A stretch of 64,000 nucleotides of DNA from Alcaligenes faecalis (GCF_009497775.1 NZ_CP031012.1:2418001-2482000), one strand, 5' to 3'. Counted from the first letter of the stretch, positions 36,463 through 45,411 are shown. A program made the numbers and translations. The notes: generated from the sequence alone by a model not told the origin.

Positions 36463-36960
36463 ATGGTGAATCTGAACCCCGCCTATACCGCCCTGATTCA
36501 TGCATCGCAGCGGGGATTGGCCATAGAGCCACAGCCTTACCTGAAACTGGCGCAAGAGTTGGGCGTATCTGAAGCCTGTGTCATGAAGCAGTTTCAAACC
36601 ATGCTGGATCAAGGCCTGATACGGCGGATTGCGGCCGTCCCCAATCACTATGCCCTGGGCTATGTAGCCAATGGCATGTGCGTCTGGAACATCACGGACG
36701 ATAGTCTGGAGGAAGTGGGTACCTGGCTAGGCCCCAAAGCCGGAATCAGCCATTGCTATCGTCGCCCGCGTCGTCTGCCCGAGTGGCCATACAACCTGTT
36801 TGCCATGCTGCATGGCAAGGACCACGACACGGTACGTGCCCAGGCACAAGACATCAGCCAGCAAATCTCGCAACGCTTTCTTGGCGTCCTGCTCGATCAC
36901 GACATTTTGTTTTCCACGGCCATTCTGAAAAAGACCGGCCTGCGTCTGCGGAGGCCTTGA
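36463..36960 (+). CDS. nirH: Siroheme decarboxylase subunit NirH
   Basis: A 165-residue Lrp/AsnC-like protein with CYRRPRRLPEWPYNLFAMLH, matching the second half of NirDL. Only one base separates it from nirG. The D/G and L/H resemblance suggests two paired heterodimer types in the complex. Confidence 0.9.
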   Translation: MVNLNPAYTALIHASQRGLAIEPQPYLKLAQELGVSEACVMKQFQTMLDQGLIRRIAAVPNHYALGYVANGMCVWNITDDSLEEVGTWLGPKAGISHCYRRPRRLPEWPYNLFAMLHGKDHDTVRAQAQDISQQISQRFLGVLLDHDILFSTAILKKTGLRLRRP

Positions 36961-36962
36961 GC

Positions 36963-38096
36963 ATGTTCCGGATATCCCGTTTTGTCGCTGCCCTGCACTC
37001 TCCCGTTACACCCACTCGCGCCAGCAAAGCCCCGGTGGTGATCTGGAATCTGATACGTCGTTGCAATCTACATTGCAGCCACTGCTACTCGGCCTCTACC
37101 AACAAGGATTTCCCTGGCGAGCTGAGCTACGAACAAGCCTGCACAGTCATGGATGATCTGCATCAGTTCGGTGTACGCGCCCTGATTCTGTCGGGCGGCG
37201 AACCTTTGCTACGCCCGGATATTTACGACTTGGGCCGACGTGCAAAAGCATTGGGTATGTACGTAGGACTATCGTCCAACGGCACCTTGATTACCGAGCA
37301 AAATATTGACCAGATTGCCGACTGCGGCTTTGACTATGTAGGCATTTCCCTGGACGGTTTGCAGGCTCGGCATGACCGAATTCGTGGTGAGAAAGGAGCC
37401 TACGCAGCCTCCTTGCACGGCTTGAGACTATGTCGTGAAAAGCAATTGAAAGTAGGCATGCGCTTTACCCTGACTCAAGAAAATGCGGTGGATCTCAATG
37501 GCCTGCTTGCCGTGATGGACCAGGAAAAAATCGACCGCTTTTATCTCTCTCATTTGAACTATGCAGGCAGAGGTCTGGGCAACCGCTCCTTGGCCAGTCA
37601 CCACGCTGTCACGCGTCAGGCCATGGAGCAGCTTTTCACGACCTGTATGGCGTATCAGAAAGCCGGTAAACCCAAGGAATTTACCTCGGGCAATAACGAT
37701 GCTGATGGCGTTCTCTTTCTGCATTGGGTGCGATGCCACTACCCCGAGCAAGCGCCCAAAATTCTGAATATGCTGCGCCAATGGGGAGGCAACTCCTCCG
37801 GCCAAGGGATTGCGAACATCGACAACCGTGGCAATGTGCACCCCGACACCATGTGGTGGCACTACAGCTTGGGAAATGTGCTGCAACGGCCTTTCTCGGA
37901 GATTTGGTCCAACGATCAAGACCCCTTGCTGGCAGGGCTGCGTCAACGGCCCAGGCCTGTACAGGGACGCTGTGCGGGCTGCGCCTACCTGGATATCTGC
38001 AATGGCAATACGCGTACTCGGGCAGAAAAAAGCACAGGCAATGTGTGGGCAGAAGATCCGGGCTGCTATCTCAACGATCAGGAAATCACCGCCTGA
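36963..38096 (+). CDS. nirJ: Heme d1 radical SAM protein NirJ
   Basis: A 377-residue radical SAM enzyme with RRCNLHCSHCYSAS (Cys-x3-Cys-x2-Cys) and the SAM-binding LILSGGEPLLRPD. A C-terminal cysteine-rich region (GRCAGCAYLDICNGN and DPGCY) suggests a second Fe-S cluster, as in SPASM/twitch proteins. NirJ removes propionate side chains from didecarboxysiroheme on the way to d1. The ATG at 36963 is two bases after the nirH stop; the longer frame inside nirH is not used. It is the last gene of the plus operon. Confidence 0.93.
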   Translation: MFRISRFVAALHSPVTPTRASKAPVVIWNLIRRCNLHCSHCYSASTNKDFPGELSYEQACTVMDDLHQFGVRALILSGGEPLLRPDIYDLGRRAKALGMYVGLSSNGTLITEQNIDQIADCGFDYVGISLDGLQARHDRIRGEKGAYAASLHGLRLCREKQLKVGMRFTLTQENAVDLNGLLAVMDQEKIDRFYLSHLNYAGRGLGNRSLASHHAVTRQAMEQLFTTCMAYQKAGKPKEFTSGNNDADGVLFLHWVRCHYPEQAPKILNMLRQWGGNSSGQGIANIDNRGNVHPDTMWWHYSLGNVLQRPFSEIWSNDQDPLLAGLRQRPRPVQGRCAGCAYLDICNGNTRTRAEKSTGNVWAEDPGCYLNDQEITA

Positions 38097-38304
38097 ACGT
38101 CCTCCAGGCGATTATCCAGAACCCTTTTTACTCAGCCAAAACTCTGGAAACTCAGCTCTACCCTCCCCCCTACCCTCTGAAGCCTTAAAACACTACCCAG
38201 CGCTCCCAATAAAATCAGGTGGGCTGGCTGCTGGGGAAACGAGCGCAGAATCAAGACACAGCAAGTTTCAGGCACCGGCCTGGACAGGCCTAAATCGGAG
38301 GGCC

Positions 38305-38336
38305 AAAAAAAGTGAGGCAAGCGATCTTGCCTCACT
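38305..38336 (-). terminator. Terminator of the nirN-cytochrome-siroheme synthase operon
   Basis: A perfect 11-bp stem AGTGAGGCAAG (38311-38321) with CTTGCCTCACT (38326-38336), loop CGAT. On the minus strand it is followed by TTTTTT (38310-38305). The (AAC)18 tract separates it from the stop codon of the siroheme synthase. Confidence 0.85.
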
Positions 38337-38343
38337 CAAACTC

Positions 38344-38397
<54 letters not shown>

Positions 38398-38449
38398 GCT
38401 TCACTTAACTCTTCATCACACAGCTCACCCAAGCAAGCTGATAGCGCAC

Positions 38450-39430
38450 CTAGGCCAACTCACAGCTCAAGCCTTGCTGCTGCAACAGCGCAATCAAAGG
38501 CTGCACGTCCCACGAAGACCTCCAGGCAATCACGATACGTTCTCCTGGTACCCAGGACTGGCATAGCGGTGCCCAGAAGTCCTTATTCAATAAGGTATCT
38601 TGCAAGACCACACCCGCCTGATCCAAGGCCATCAAACGGGCATCACGGCGGGCCTTTTCCAGAATCGCGGGCAAGATCAGTGGCAAGTACAAGACCCAAT
38701 CTGCCTGATTCAACTTGCGCAAGGCGCGCAGCGTCAGCAAGTCCACCGATTCCAAGTCAGCGATAGGCAAAATGGTGACCTGAATATGCTGCTGGGGAGT
38801 TTCCGTCTCCAAGGCAGCATCAAAGGCAGCCAGCGCTTCGTTGGGCTTGCCTTGCGCCAGGAGATCAGGGATATGGCTATCAAGCACGTAATCAAAGAAA
38901 TGACGACGGGTATGCACCTCGGGAAAAGCCTGTTTGATATCGGCTCGGCGGCGAGCCAGCAAACCGGCCAGGTCCCCTACTGATTCTGGCAGTTCGCTCT
39001 CTATCCACTCCCGTACACGTCGCGCCAGCACGGGGGCAGAACCCGCAGAGGAAACCGCAATCATCAATGGTGAACGGTCGACCATGGCAGGGACTTGTAC
39101 AGTGGACAGTTGCCCGTCATCGACCACATTACAGGGCAGATGCAAGGCATCCGCTGCCTGAGCCACGATACGGTTTATCTCGCGCCGTCCGGTTGCAGCA
39201 ATAACCAGCCAGGCCTCGTGGATATGCTCGGCTACAAAGGAGGTAAACAGGCTGCTCAACGCCCCCGCCTGGGCACTGGCCCGCAACCAGGAAGTTTGCT
39301 CTGGTGCGACTACGGTGACTCGCGCTCCGGCACGCAGCAAGAGCCGAACTTTACGCTCCGCAACCGTCCCACCACCTACGACGACGACCGCCTTGCCGGT
39401 CAGATTGAAAAACAAGGGAAACACATTCAT
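38450..39430 (-). CDS. Siroheme synthase with intact dehydrogenase half and remnant methyltransferase half
   Basis: A 326-residue protein. Residues 1-200 match the precorrin-2 dehydrogenase/sirohydrochlorin ferrochelatase part of CysG: VVVVGGGTVAERKVRLLLRA (NAD site), CNVVDDGQLSTVQVPAMVDR and ISSAGSAP-like AVSSAGSAPVLARRVRE. After about residue 215 a shortened CysG-A-like stretch remains (DLLTLRALRKLNQADWVLYL, compare NirE) but the SAM-binding GAGPGD loop reads PIADLESVD and the catalytic core is missing, about 110 residues versus 240. It should make siroheme from precorrin-2 but not methylate. It follows the cytochrome gene by 48 bases. Confidence 0.85.
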   Translation of the reverse strand: MNVFPLFFNLTGKAVVVVGGGTVAERKVRLLLRAGARVTVVAPEQTSWLRASAQAGALSSLFTSFVAEHIHEAWLVIAATGRREINRIVAQAADALHLPCNVVDDGQLSTVQVPAMVDRSPLMIAVSSAGSAPVLARRVREWIESELPESVGDLAGLLARRRADIKQAFPEVHTRRHFFDYVLDSHIPDLLAQGKPNEALAAFDAALETETPQQHIQVTILPIADLESVDLLTLRALRKLNQADWVLYLPLILPAILEKARRDARLMALDQAGVVLQDTLLNKDFWAPLCQSWVPGERIVIAWRSSWDVQPLIALLQQQGLSCELA

Positions 39431-39478
39431 TGCACGACATCCTTAAGGCGCCAGCAAAAGCTGGCGCCCGGTTCACAC

Positions 39479-39823
39479 TTACTTCAGGCTGGAAAAGTAG
39501 GCAGCCAGTTCATTCACCATTTCCGGGCTGAGGGGCTCAGCCATCGGACTCATGATGGGGTCGTTACGCTCTCGCGATTTGAACTGCTGTAGCTGCTTGA
39601 CCAGATACTCCACCTTCTGCCCCGCCAGATTGGGGTACATGCCTTCCGTGCTGACACCTTCCAGCCCATGGCAGGACGCGCACAAAGGCAGCATGGACGA
39701 GGCCTGGGCCGACAGTTGCGACTGCCCATGCGAGCCTTGCAAACCAACAGGCTTGTCTGCTGCCCACGCTGCACCAGAACTCAAGAGGCCGATCAGAGCC
39801 ATACCCATAAAAAGCTTTTTCAT
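39479..39823 (-). CDS. Small periplasmic cytochrome c (class I)
   Basis: A 114-residue monohaem cytochrome with signal peptide (residues 1-21, ending AAWAAD), heme site CASCHG, and likely axial Met in NDPIMSPMAEPLSPEMV. It resembles c4/c-553 type cytochromes. AAGGAAC lies just before the ATG at 39823; the longer frame is not needed. It lies 13 bases after nirN and could take electrons from NirN when d1 is formed, or feed a nitrite reductase. Confidence 0.85.
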   Translation of the reverse strand: MKKLFMGMALIGLLSSGAAWAADKPVGLQGSHGQSQLSAQASSMLPLCASCHGLEGVSTEGMYPNLAGQKVEYLVKQLQQFKSRERNDPIMSPMAEPLSPEMVNELAAYFSSLK

Positions 39824-39836
39824 GACGTTCCTTTGC

Positions 39837-41396
39837 TTAGAATTTTTGGGTTTCAGGCTGACCAATGGTGAGCCAACGAGTACGGGCACGAGAGAAAATA
39901 CCCGATGGGCTTTCCATCTTGTGTTCGGCTACCAGCTCCAGGCTACGGCTGTCGTAAATCTTCAAGCGATCGCCCCAGTAACCCGAACTGACATAGAGGT
40001 AATCACCCGTGCGGTTGTAGTTGGGGAAGAAAGCATGACCACCCACATCCAGGGTCTTCACCACGGACAAGGTGTTTTTATCGATCAGCTGAATCCAGGA
40101 AGCGCGCTTGTCCTTGTCGATAATATCCACCGCCACATAGGGTGCATTAGGGTGGGCAGCAGGCGATTCAGTGGCACCAGCAACAGGAATTTGCTTCACC
40201 ACAGAGAAGTCCTTGGTATCCCAGGCGGTAACCACAGAACCCAGCTTGCAGGTGCCCATATTGGTGCCGAAGGCCAGCATGCGGCCATTGACCTCGGTAA
40301 CGGCACCCGAACCGGCGTGGGGCTGACAGCCTGCCGGAATGTCACGCACCACCTTGTCGTCCTTCAAGTCGATAGCCACGTATTTGTTGTCATCGTAAGA
40401 AGCCACCATGGAGTAGCGGCCATCGGGCGTCAGGAAGGTGTCGTGCAACATGCGTCCGACCTTGGCCAGTTTGGTGACCGGCATATCTGGCTTGTCCGGA
40501 TCAATAATCCAGATCTGCCCGGCTTGGCGCAGTGTCAGCGCAAACTTGTTATTGATGCGGCTACCAATAATCGGACCACCGGCGGATTTGATGAAATTGC
40601 CATCCGGGTCCTCGCCCTCCAGCGCGATGTATTTCACCGGCTCCAGCGTGTCGGCTTTCAGGATGACCATGCTGTTGGGCACAAAAGAACTCAGTGCCAG
40701 CCACTTGCCATCTTTGGATAGCGCAATACCCGTACCGGTCAGCCCCACTTTGGCCTGGCGCACAATCTGCAGGGTGTACAGGTCGATTTTGTAGACGTGG
40801 CCATCATCGCTTTTCAGGTAACCCCAACGTTCATGGCTGGGACTGAATTCCATGATGTGTGGCGCGCCAACCGTGGCAATTTCACCCACCTTCTGGTTGT
40901 TCTTGCCATTGATGAAAACGGCACGAGCCTGATTGGAACCATCGCCCCGACCGTAGCGTCCGCGGGCCATGATGACCATCAGGTCATAGACGGAATCAAT
41001 CTCGTAATTGGGCTTGCCGGGCAAGGTGGATTCATCCACCAGCACTTTCACGCTGGCACGAATCTGGTCCATGTCCCAGCTACGTTCCACCACGGGCTCG
41101 TTCTTGATCATCTTGGCCAGCGCGCGGATGTCCTCGTCAGGCAGGCGTCCGACAAAAGGCGGCATCAAGGTATCCGGGATTCCGGTCATGATGGTGCCGC
41201 GCAAGGCAATCTCACTTTGAACCAGGCGATCACTGTGCAAGCCCGGTGCGATATACCCTCCCCGGTCAGCGGCGTGACACACCGCACAGTTTTGCTGAAA
41301 CAAGTTATCTACCCGCACTTGCTCTTCCGTCGGGGCCGCCAAAGCCGCACTGACGGTGGTAGACAGGAAGGCCAGGGTCATCATTTTTCTATACAT
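39837..41396 (-). CDS. nirN: Cytochrome cd1-type protein NirN (dihydro-heme d1 dehydrogenase)
   Basis: A 519-residue protein: signal peptide (to about residue 20, AALAAP), heme c site CAVCHAADRGG, then an eight-bladed d1 propeller. Conserved d1-site histidines are seen in GAPHIMEFSP, GRMLHDTFL and AGCQPHAGSG. The distinctive GGHAFFPNYN and SGIFSRARTRW near the end, plus absence of the NirS N-terminal arm and of the NirS-type CAGCHGVLRKGATG, point to NirN rather than NirS. NirN oxidises the last d1 precursor and passes heme d1 on. GGAGG precedes the ATG at 41396. A residual nitrite reductase role cannot be excluded. Confidence 0.82.
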   Translation of the reverse strand: MYRKMMTLAFLSTTVSAALAAPTEEQVRVDNLFQQNCAVCHAADRGGYIAPGLHSDRLVQSEIALRGTIMTGIPDTLMPPFVGRLPDEDIRALAKMIKNEPVVERSWDMDQIRASVKVLVDESTLPGKPNYEIDSVYDLMVIMARGRYGRGDGSNQARAVFINGKNNQKVGEIATVGAPHIMEFSPSHERWGYLKSDDGHVYKIDLYTLQIVRQAKVGLTGTGIALSKDGKWLALSSFVPNSMVILKADTLEPVKYIALEGEDPDGNFIKSAGGPIIGSRINNKFALTLRQAGQIWIIDPDKPDMPVTKLAKVGRMLHDTFLTPDGRYSMVASYDDNKYVAIDLKDDKVVRDIPAGCQPHAGSGAVTEVNGRMLAFGTNMGTCKLGSVVTAWDTKDFSVVKQIPVAGATESPAAHPNAPYVAVDIIDKDKRASWIQLIDKNTLSVVKTLDVGGHAFFPNYNRTGDYLYVSSGYWGDRLKIYDSRSLELVAEHKMESPSGIFSRARTRWLTIGQPETQKF

Positions 41397-41715
41397 TCCA
41401 TTACCTCCAACAATTGCCTTGCTAAAGGGCAAGACCAAACAAACTATAACGATTGTTATTTTTTACTGAAAAGGTATGGATACAGATTACATAATGGGGA
41501 TGGTTTTTTTATATCGTAATTACGAGAAATTAAATACTCTTACCTAGATAAAAACATCCATGACAAGGCGCCAGTTGGCAGATCAAGAAGCGGGATAAAT
41601 TTATCACGATCGAATAATCATTTTGACCTAACTCAAGTTAAAACTAGAGGCTGCTGCCTATAGTGGCCCGGCTTGGCTCGCCCTTGATGGTTTTGATTAT
41701 TTTTCCGGTCCCGCC
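41397..41715. other. Divergent intergenic region nirN/MocR (319 bp)
   Basis: AT-rich. It holds the FNR-type promoter for the MocR gene, described separately, and the nirN promoter. The same palindrome read on minus is followed 22 bases later only by a poor -10, so its effect on nirN is less certain. Confidence 0.6.
41623..41664 (+). promoter_or_regulatory. Class II FNR/DNR-type promoter of the MocR-family gene
   Basis: TTGACCTAACTCAA (41623-41636) matches the FNR-type palindrome at 8 of 10 defined bases and keeps the 4-base gap. Exactly 22 bases later is TATAGT (41659-41664), a good -10. The box centre is at about -41.5, the activator position. The predicted start is near 41671, 45 bases before the ATG. 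Confidence 0.72.
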
Positions 41716-43188
41716 ATGTTTTCTTTACCGATTACGCTTTCTCATACCCATAGCCCACCGTATAAACGACAAATTGCACGCCAAATCGAAACCCTGATCT
41801 GTTCGGGTCGTTTGCAAGAGGGCAATCGCCTGCCTTCGATCAACCGAATGGCTTCGCTGTTGCAGGTGTCCAAGAACACGATCATGGGTGCCTATGATTT
41901 GCTGATCGACTCCAATCTGATTCATAGCGAACCCAGCCGTGGCTTTTTTGTAGCCACGCCTACCCGCAACGGGCGCAGTCGCCTGGCACCGGATTTTGTG
42001 CTGGAGACGGCCCACTGTTCGCGCAGCCTGCGTACCAGCACGGCACAAGCCAGTGGTGTGCATGTGCCTGCTGCCAGCGTGCCGGTTCGTTTTGATTTCA
42101 AGATTGGACGCCCCTCAGTCCATGCTTTTCCGCTGCGTCAGTTCATTTATCTGTCCAATCAGTTGCTGCGATACGCAGGCTCTGCCATGGCGGACTACCC
42201 GCCGCCTGAAGGCCTATGGGGTTTGCGGCTGCAAATTGCGGATTATCTGGCGGCCAGCAAAGGCATATTGGCGGACCCGGACCACATCATCATCACGGCG
42301 GGGACGCAGGAATCCTTGAGCCTGATTGCGGCTCATTTTCTGGATGAAAACAGCTGTGCCGTGCATGAATCACCCGGCTACAACGGCTTCCGGCATTTGC
42401 TGGCGCGGCATCGCTCACAAGGCATTCCCATCGCGGTAGACCAACACGGCTTGCGCACGGATCAATTGCCTGACAAAGCGGTTCAGCTGGCTTTTGTCAC
42501 GCCCTCCCATCAATACCCATTGGGGCACACTCTGACGGTCAGCCGCAGGCAGGAGCTGCTGGCCTGGGCCAGCACCAGTGGCGCTTTGATTATTGAGGAC
42601 GATTATGACGGGGACTTCTGTTATGGCCCGGCCTTGCCCGCGCCGCTCAAGGCCATGAGCCCCGGACAGGTGATTTACCTGGGTTCGTTTTCCAAAACCC
42701 TGGGGCCTGGTTTGCGCCTGGGCTATATGGTCTGCCCGCCGCATCTGAGCCAGGACTTTATTGCTCGCAAGGCCTTGCTCAACAATGGATCGCCCTGGTT
42801 AACGCAAGCTGTGCTGGCTCGCTTTTTTGATGAGTACGACTATCCACGGCACCTGCAATATTTGCGACGCCGTTATCTGGAGCAGCGCAATACGCTGCTG
42901 CAAGGGCTGAAAAAAGTGTGGGGAAATACAGGAGTGGTCAGCGGACACAATGCCGGCATGCATCTGGCTTTTCGCCTGCCACCGCAAAGCCCGAATGCCC
43001 ACCACGTTGCCGCAGCGGCACTGCACTATGGCATACGGCTATACCCTTTGGCACAGGCCGCCAGCCAGGAAGCCGACAGCGCGAATCCGCGCCATCTGCT
43101 GTTTGGCTATGCGAATCTGGAATCCAGGGAGTTACAGCAAGCGATGCAGCATCTAGCCCTGATACAACCCAGGCTGAACCATGGCTAG
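41716..43188 (+). CDS. MocR-family transcriptional regulator (GntR HTH plus aminotransferase fold)
   Basis: A 490-residue regulator. Residues 15-80 form a GntR winged helix (GNRLPSINRMASLLQVSKNT, RGFFVATP). The rest is a class I aminotransferase-like domain with the PLP-binding Lys in YLGSFSKTLGPGLRLGYM and the Asp/Tyr of IIEDDYDGDFCY. Such regulators bind PLP and an amino compound. The target is unknown. It is divergent from nirN, behind an FNR-type promoter, and converges with the next gene, leaving 13 bases. Confidence 0.88.
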   Translation: MFSLPITLSHTHSPPYKRQIARQIETLICSGRLQEGNRLPSINRMASLLQVSKNTIMGAYDLLIDSNLIHSEPSRGFFVATPTRNGRSRLAPDFVLETAHCSRSLRTSTAQASGVHVPAASVPVRFDFKIGRPSVHAFPLRQFIYLSNQLLRYAGSAMADYPPPEGLWGLRLQIADYLAASKGILADPDHIIITAGTQESLSLIAAHFLDENSCAVHESPGYNGFRHLLARHRSQGIPIAVDQHGLRTDQLPDKAVQLAFVTPSHQYPLGHTLTVSRRQELLAWASTSGALIIEDDYDGDFCYGPALPAPLKAMSPGQVIYLGSFSKTLGPGLRLGYMVCPPHLSQDFIARKALLNNGSPWLTQAVLARFFDEYDYPRHLQYLRRRYLEQRNTLLQGLKKVWGNTGVVSGHNAGMHLAFRLPPQSPNAHHVAAAALHYGIRLYPLAQAASQEADSANPRHLLFGYANLESRELQQAMQHLALIQPRLNHG

Positions 43189-43201
43189 ATGTGCGAAGAA
43201 C

Positions 43202-44455
43202 TTAGGACTGGGCCAGCGCCTGATCAAAGTCCGAGGTCAAATCGATAATCTCTTCGATACCCACGGAGATACGCAGCTGATTGTCGGAAATGCCCATCAG
43301 AGCACGCTGCTCGGCACCCATCTCGTAATAGATGGTGTGGGCAACGGGCAGCACCAGACTGCGGTTATCGCCCAGGTGCGTGGCCAATACAAAGACTTTC
43401 AAGCGATTCAGGAAATCGAAAATCTCGATGCCCTCTTCCAGCACCACGCTCATCAGGCCACCGAAGCGATTGCCGAACAACTGAGCCGTACGCTCGTGCT
43501 GCGGGTGATCCTCAAGACCGGGATACTGCACGTGCTTGACCTTGGGGTGCGCCTTCAAATGGCGTGCCAAAGCCAGCGCGTTGGAACAGATGCGCTCCAT
43601 ACGCAAAGGCAAGGTTTCCGAACCTACAGCCAGACGGTGAGCCACGTCGGACGACAAGGTGCCGCCCATATCGCGCAAGCCCTTTTTACGGATCTGCACC
43701 AGGCCCCAGTTCTGCGTATTGCCGTTGCGGTATACCTCGGCAATATTGGGGTACGTAGTCCAGTCAAACAGGCCGGTATCCGTCACCATGCCGCCCAGGG
43801 CGTTACCGTGACCACCAATGTGTTTGGACAAGGAGTTGACCACCAGAGAAGCCTTGAATTCACGGCCGGGCGACAGGTAGGGCGAGGACAAGGTGGCATC
43901 AACCACATACAGCAAACCTTCGTCCTGACACCATTGCCCCACGCCTTGCAGGTCGGCCACTTGCGTGCCCGGATTAGCGATGGTTTCAACAAAGACCATA
44001 CGGGTATTGGGCTGACGTGCTGCTTGCACCTGAGCCAGATCGGTTGCATCCACCAGCGTGGTTTGCACGCCCAGATCACGCAAGGTACCCAAGAGGCTAT
44101 TGGTGTTGCCGAACAGGTATTTGCTGGCAATCAGATGATCGCCCTGGCGCAGCAAGGTAAACAGGGTGGCGCTCAAAGCGGCCATGCCGGTTGCAAAGCT
44201 GACGCTGCCTACCCCTTTTTCCATGCGTGTGATCTTGGCTTCCAGCGCCGCCGTGGTGGGCGTGCCCTGACGGGAATAGGTAAAGCCGGACTTGCCCTGA
44301 AAGACCGCAGCCAGCTCACGCGCATCCTGAAAACCGAACTCGGTCGATGGGTGCAATGGCTGATGGATAGCGCCATGTTGCGTGCCCAAGCGACGGTCAG
44401 AGTGCAAGGTAGAGGTAATAAAGCCGTTTTCTTCCATGATCGCTTCAAAGCCCAT
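43202..44455 (-). CDS. Cystathionine gamma-synthase family PLP enzyme
   Basis: A 417-residue Cys/Met-metabolism PLP enzyme. Motifs: FTYSRQGTPTTAALEAKIT, GMAALSATLFTLL, the pocket Tyr and Asp in LLYVVDATLSSPY, and the PLP Lys in VVNSLSKHIGGHGNALGG. It may be a cystathionine gamma-synthase, an O-acyl-homoserine sulfhydrylase or a methionine gamma-lyase; the sequence does not tell me which. The start is unsure (GTG at 44470, ATG at 44455, ATG at 44437). A structured leader lies upstream. It is placed after rlmB, with about 140 bases between. Confidence 0.8.
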   Translation of the reverse strand: MGFEAIMEENGFITSTLHSDRRLGTQHGAIHQPLHPSTEFGFQDARELAAVFQGKSGFTYSRQGTPTTAALEAKITRMEKGVGSVSFATGMAALSATLFTLLRQGDHLIASKYLFGNTNSLLGTLRDLGVQTTLVDATDLAQVQAARQPNTRMVFVETIANPGTQVADLQGVGQWCQDEGLLYVVDATLSSPYLSPGREFKASLVVNSLSKHIGGHGNALGGMVTDTGLFDWTTYPNIAEVYRNGNTQNWGLVQIRKKGLRDMGGTLSSDVAHRLAVGSETLPLRMERICSNALALARHLKAHPKVKHVQYPGLEDHPQHERTAQLFGNRFGGLMSVVLEEGIEIFDFLNRLKVFVLATHLGDNRSLVLPVAHTIYYEMGAEQRALMGISDNQLRISVGIEEIIDLTSDFDQALAQS

Positions 44456-44469
44456 AATGCGTGTACACA

Positions 44470-44550
44470 CCGTCAGCGCCGATTGGGTTTTGCCCGGCTG
44501 ACGGCCAATTACCTATTATCTGGTGAAGCGGCGGATGAAACCCGCCGTTT
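44470..44550 (-). promoter_or_regulatory. Structured leader of the Cys/Met PLP-enzyme gene
   Basis: On minus: a hairpin CGGCGG/CCGCCG (44528-44546), then an 8-bp stem CCGTCAGC (44504-44497) with GCTGACGG (44477-44470) enclosing an inner GGG/CCC hairpin, immediately before the start codon. A likely promoter (TTACTG, 17 bases, TATAAA) lies just upstream. It does not match a riboswitch class that I can recall. Confidence 0.5.
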
Positions 44551-44595
44551 TTTATACAAATAAGTAATTAAGTCAGTAACAAGACTTAAAAGAAA

Positions 44596-45342
44596 TTAAG
44601 GCTGGCTACGTTGGCGCAGGGTTTCGTACAGGCAAACCGCGCTGGCCACACTGACGTTCAGGCTTTCTACTGCACCCATCATGGGGATGGAAACCAGCTC
44701 GTCGCAGGTTTCGCGGGTCAGACGGCGCATGCCCTCGCCCTCGGCACCCATTACCCAGGCCATGGGGCGGCGGGCATCCACCTGGTGGAAAGTGTGGGTG
44801 GCCTGATCGCTGGTGCCGACCAGCCAGACATCACGCTCGCGCAGCATGCGCATGGTGCGGGCCAAGTTCGTCACCGTAATGTAAGGCGTCGATTCAGCAC
44901 CGCCGCAAGCCACACGCGAGACGGTGGCATTCAGGCCCACTGCACGGTCGCGAGGCGCAATCACGGCATGAGCACCCGCAGCATTGGCGCTACGCAAGCA
45001 GGCACCCAGATTGTGGGGGTCTGTCACCCCGTCCAGAATCAAGAGGAAAGGCACCTGACCGGCCTCTTCCAGATCATCCAGCAATTCGTTGACATCGACA
45101 GCCAGCTCTTGTTCCAGAGCCAATGCCACGACGCCCTGGTGACGAGTGCCTTTGGCCAGGCCATCCAGACGCTCGACCGGTACGGCCATGACTTTCAAGC
45201 CAGCCTGTTCTACCTGTTCGATAAAGGCCAGCATCCGTTTATCGCGCCGGGTCTGATCCACATAGACCTCGCGCACCGAAGCGGCGCTAAAACGAACTCG
45301 GGCAATAACGGCATGGAAACCGGCCAAAACCTGCTGAGGCAT
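44596..45342 (-). CDS. rlmB: 23S rRNA (guanosine-2'-O)-methyltransferase RlmB
   Basis: A 248-residue SpoU-family methyltransferase that modifies G2251 of 23S rRNA. Motif 1 is [20 protein letters not shown], motif 2 [15 protein letters not shown] and motif 3 [22 protein letters not shown]; the N-terminal substrate-binding domain precedes. The Met at 45342 ([12 protein letters not shown]) is the usual start; the longer frame to 45387 runs into a terminator hairpin. rnr lies upstream. Confidence 0.94.
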   Translation of the reverse strand: MPQQVLAGFHAVIARVRFSAASVREVYVDQTRRDKRMLAFIEQVEQAGLKVMAVPVERLDGLAKGTRHQGVVALALEQELAVDVNELLDDLEEAGQVPFLLILDGVTDPHNLGACLRSANAAGAHAVIAPRDRAVGLNATVSRVACGGAESTPYITVTNLARTMRMLRERDVWLVGTSDQATHTFHQVDARRPMAWVMGAEGEGMRRLTRETCDELVSIPMMGAVESLNVSVASAVCLYETLRQRSQP

Positions 45343-45376
45343 AACAATCCTTGGGGGAAATAAGAGCAAATAAAGA

Positions 45377-45399
45377 AAGCCGGGCAAAAAGCCCGGCTT
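45377..45399 (-). terminator. Hairpin between rnr and rlmB
   Basis: A 9-bp stem AAGCCGGGC (45377-45385) with GCCCGGCTT (45391-45399), loop AAAAA. On minus it is followed by TCTTTATTTG, a partial T-tract. It could end rnr transcripts or reduce read-through into rlmB. Confidence 0.65.
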
Positions 45400-45411
45400 G
45401 GCATTGTACGC

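Noticed and set aside
39837..41396. Calling the cd1-type protein NirS
   Set aside because: The motifs around the heme c site and the C-terminal third fit NirN better than NirS, although the d1-site histidines are shared.
44524..44553. Plus-strand terminator (GGCGG/CCGCC then TTTTTT)
   Set aside because: No plus-strand gene ends here; on minus it is part of the leader of the PLP-enzyme gene, so I did not list it as a terminator.
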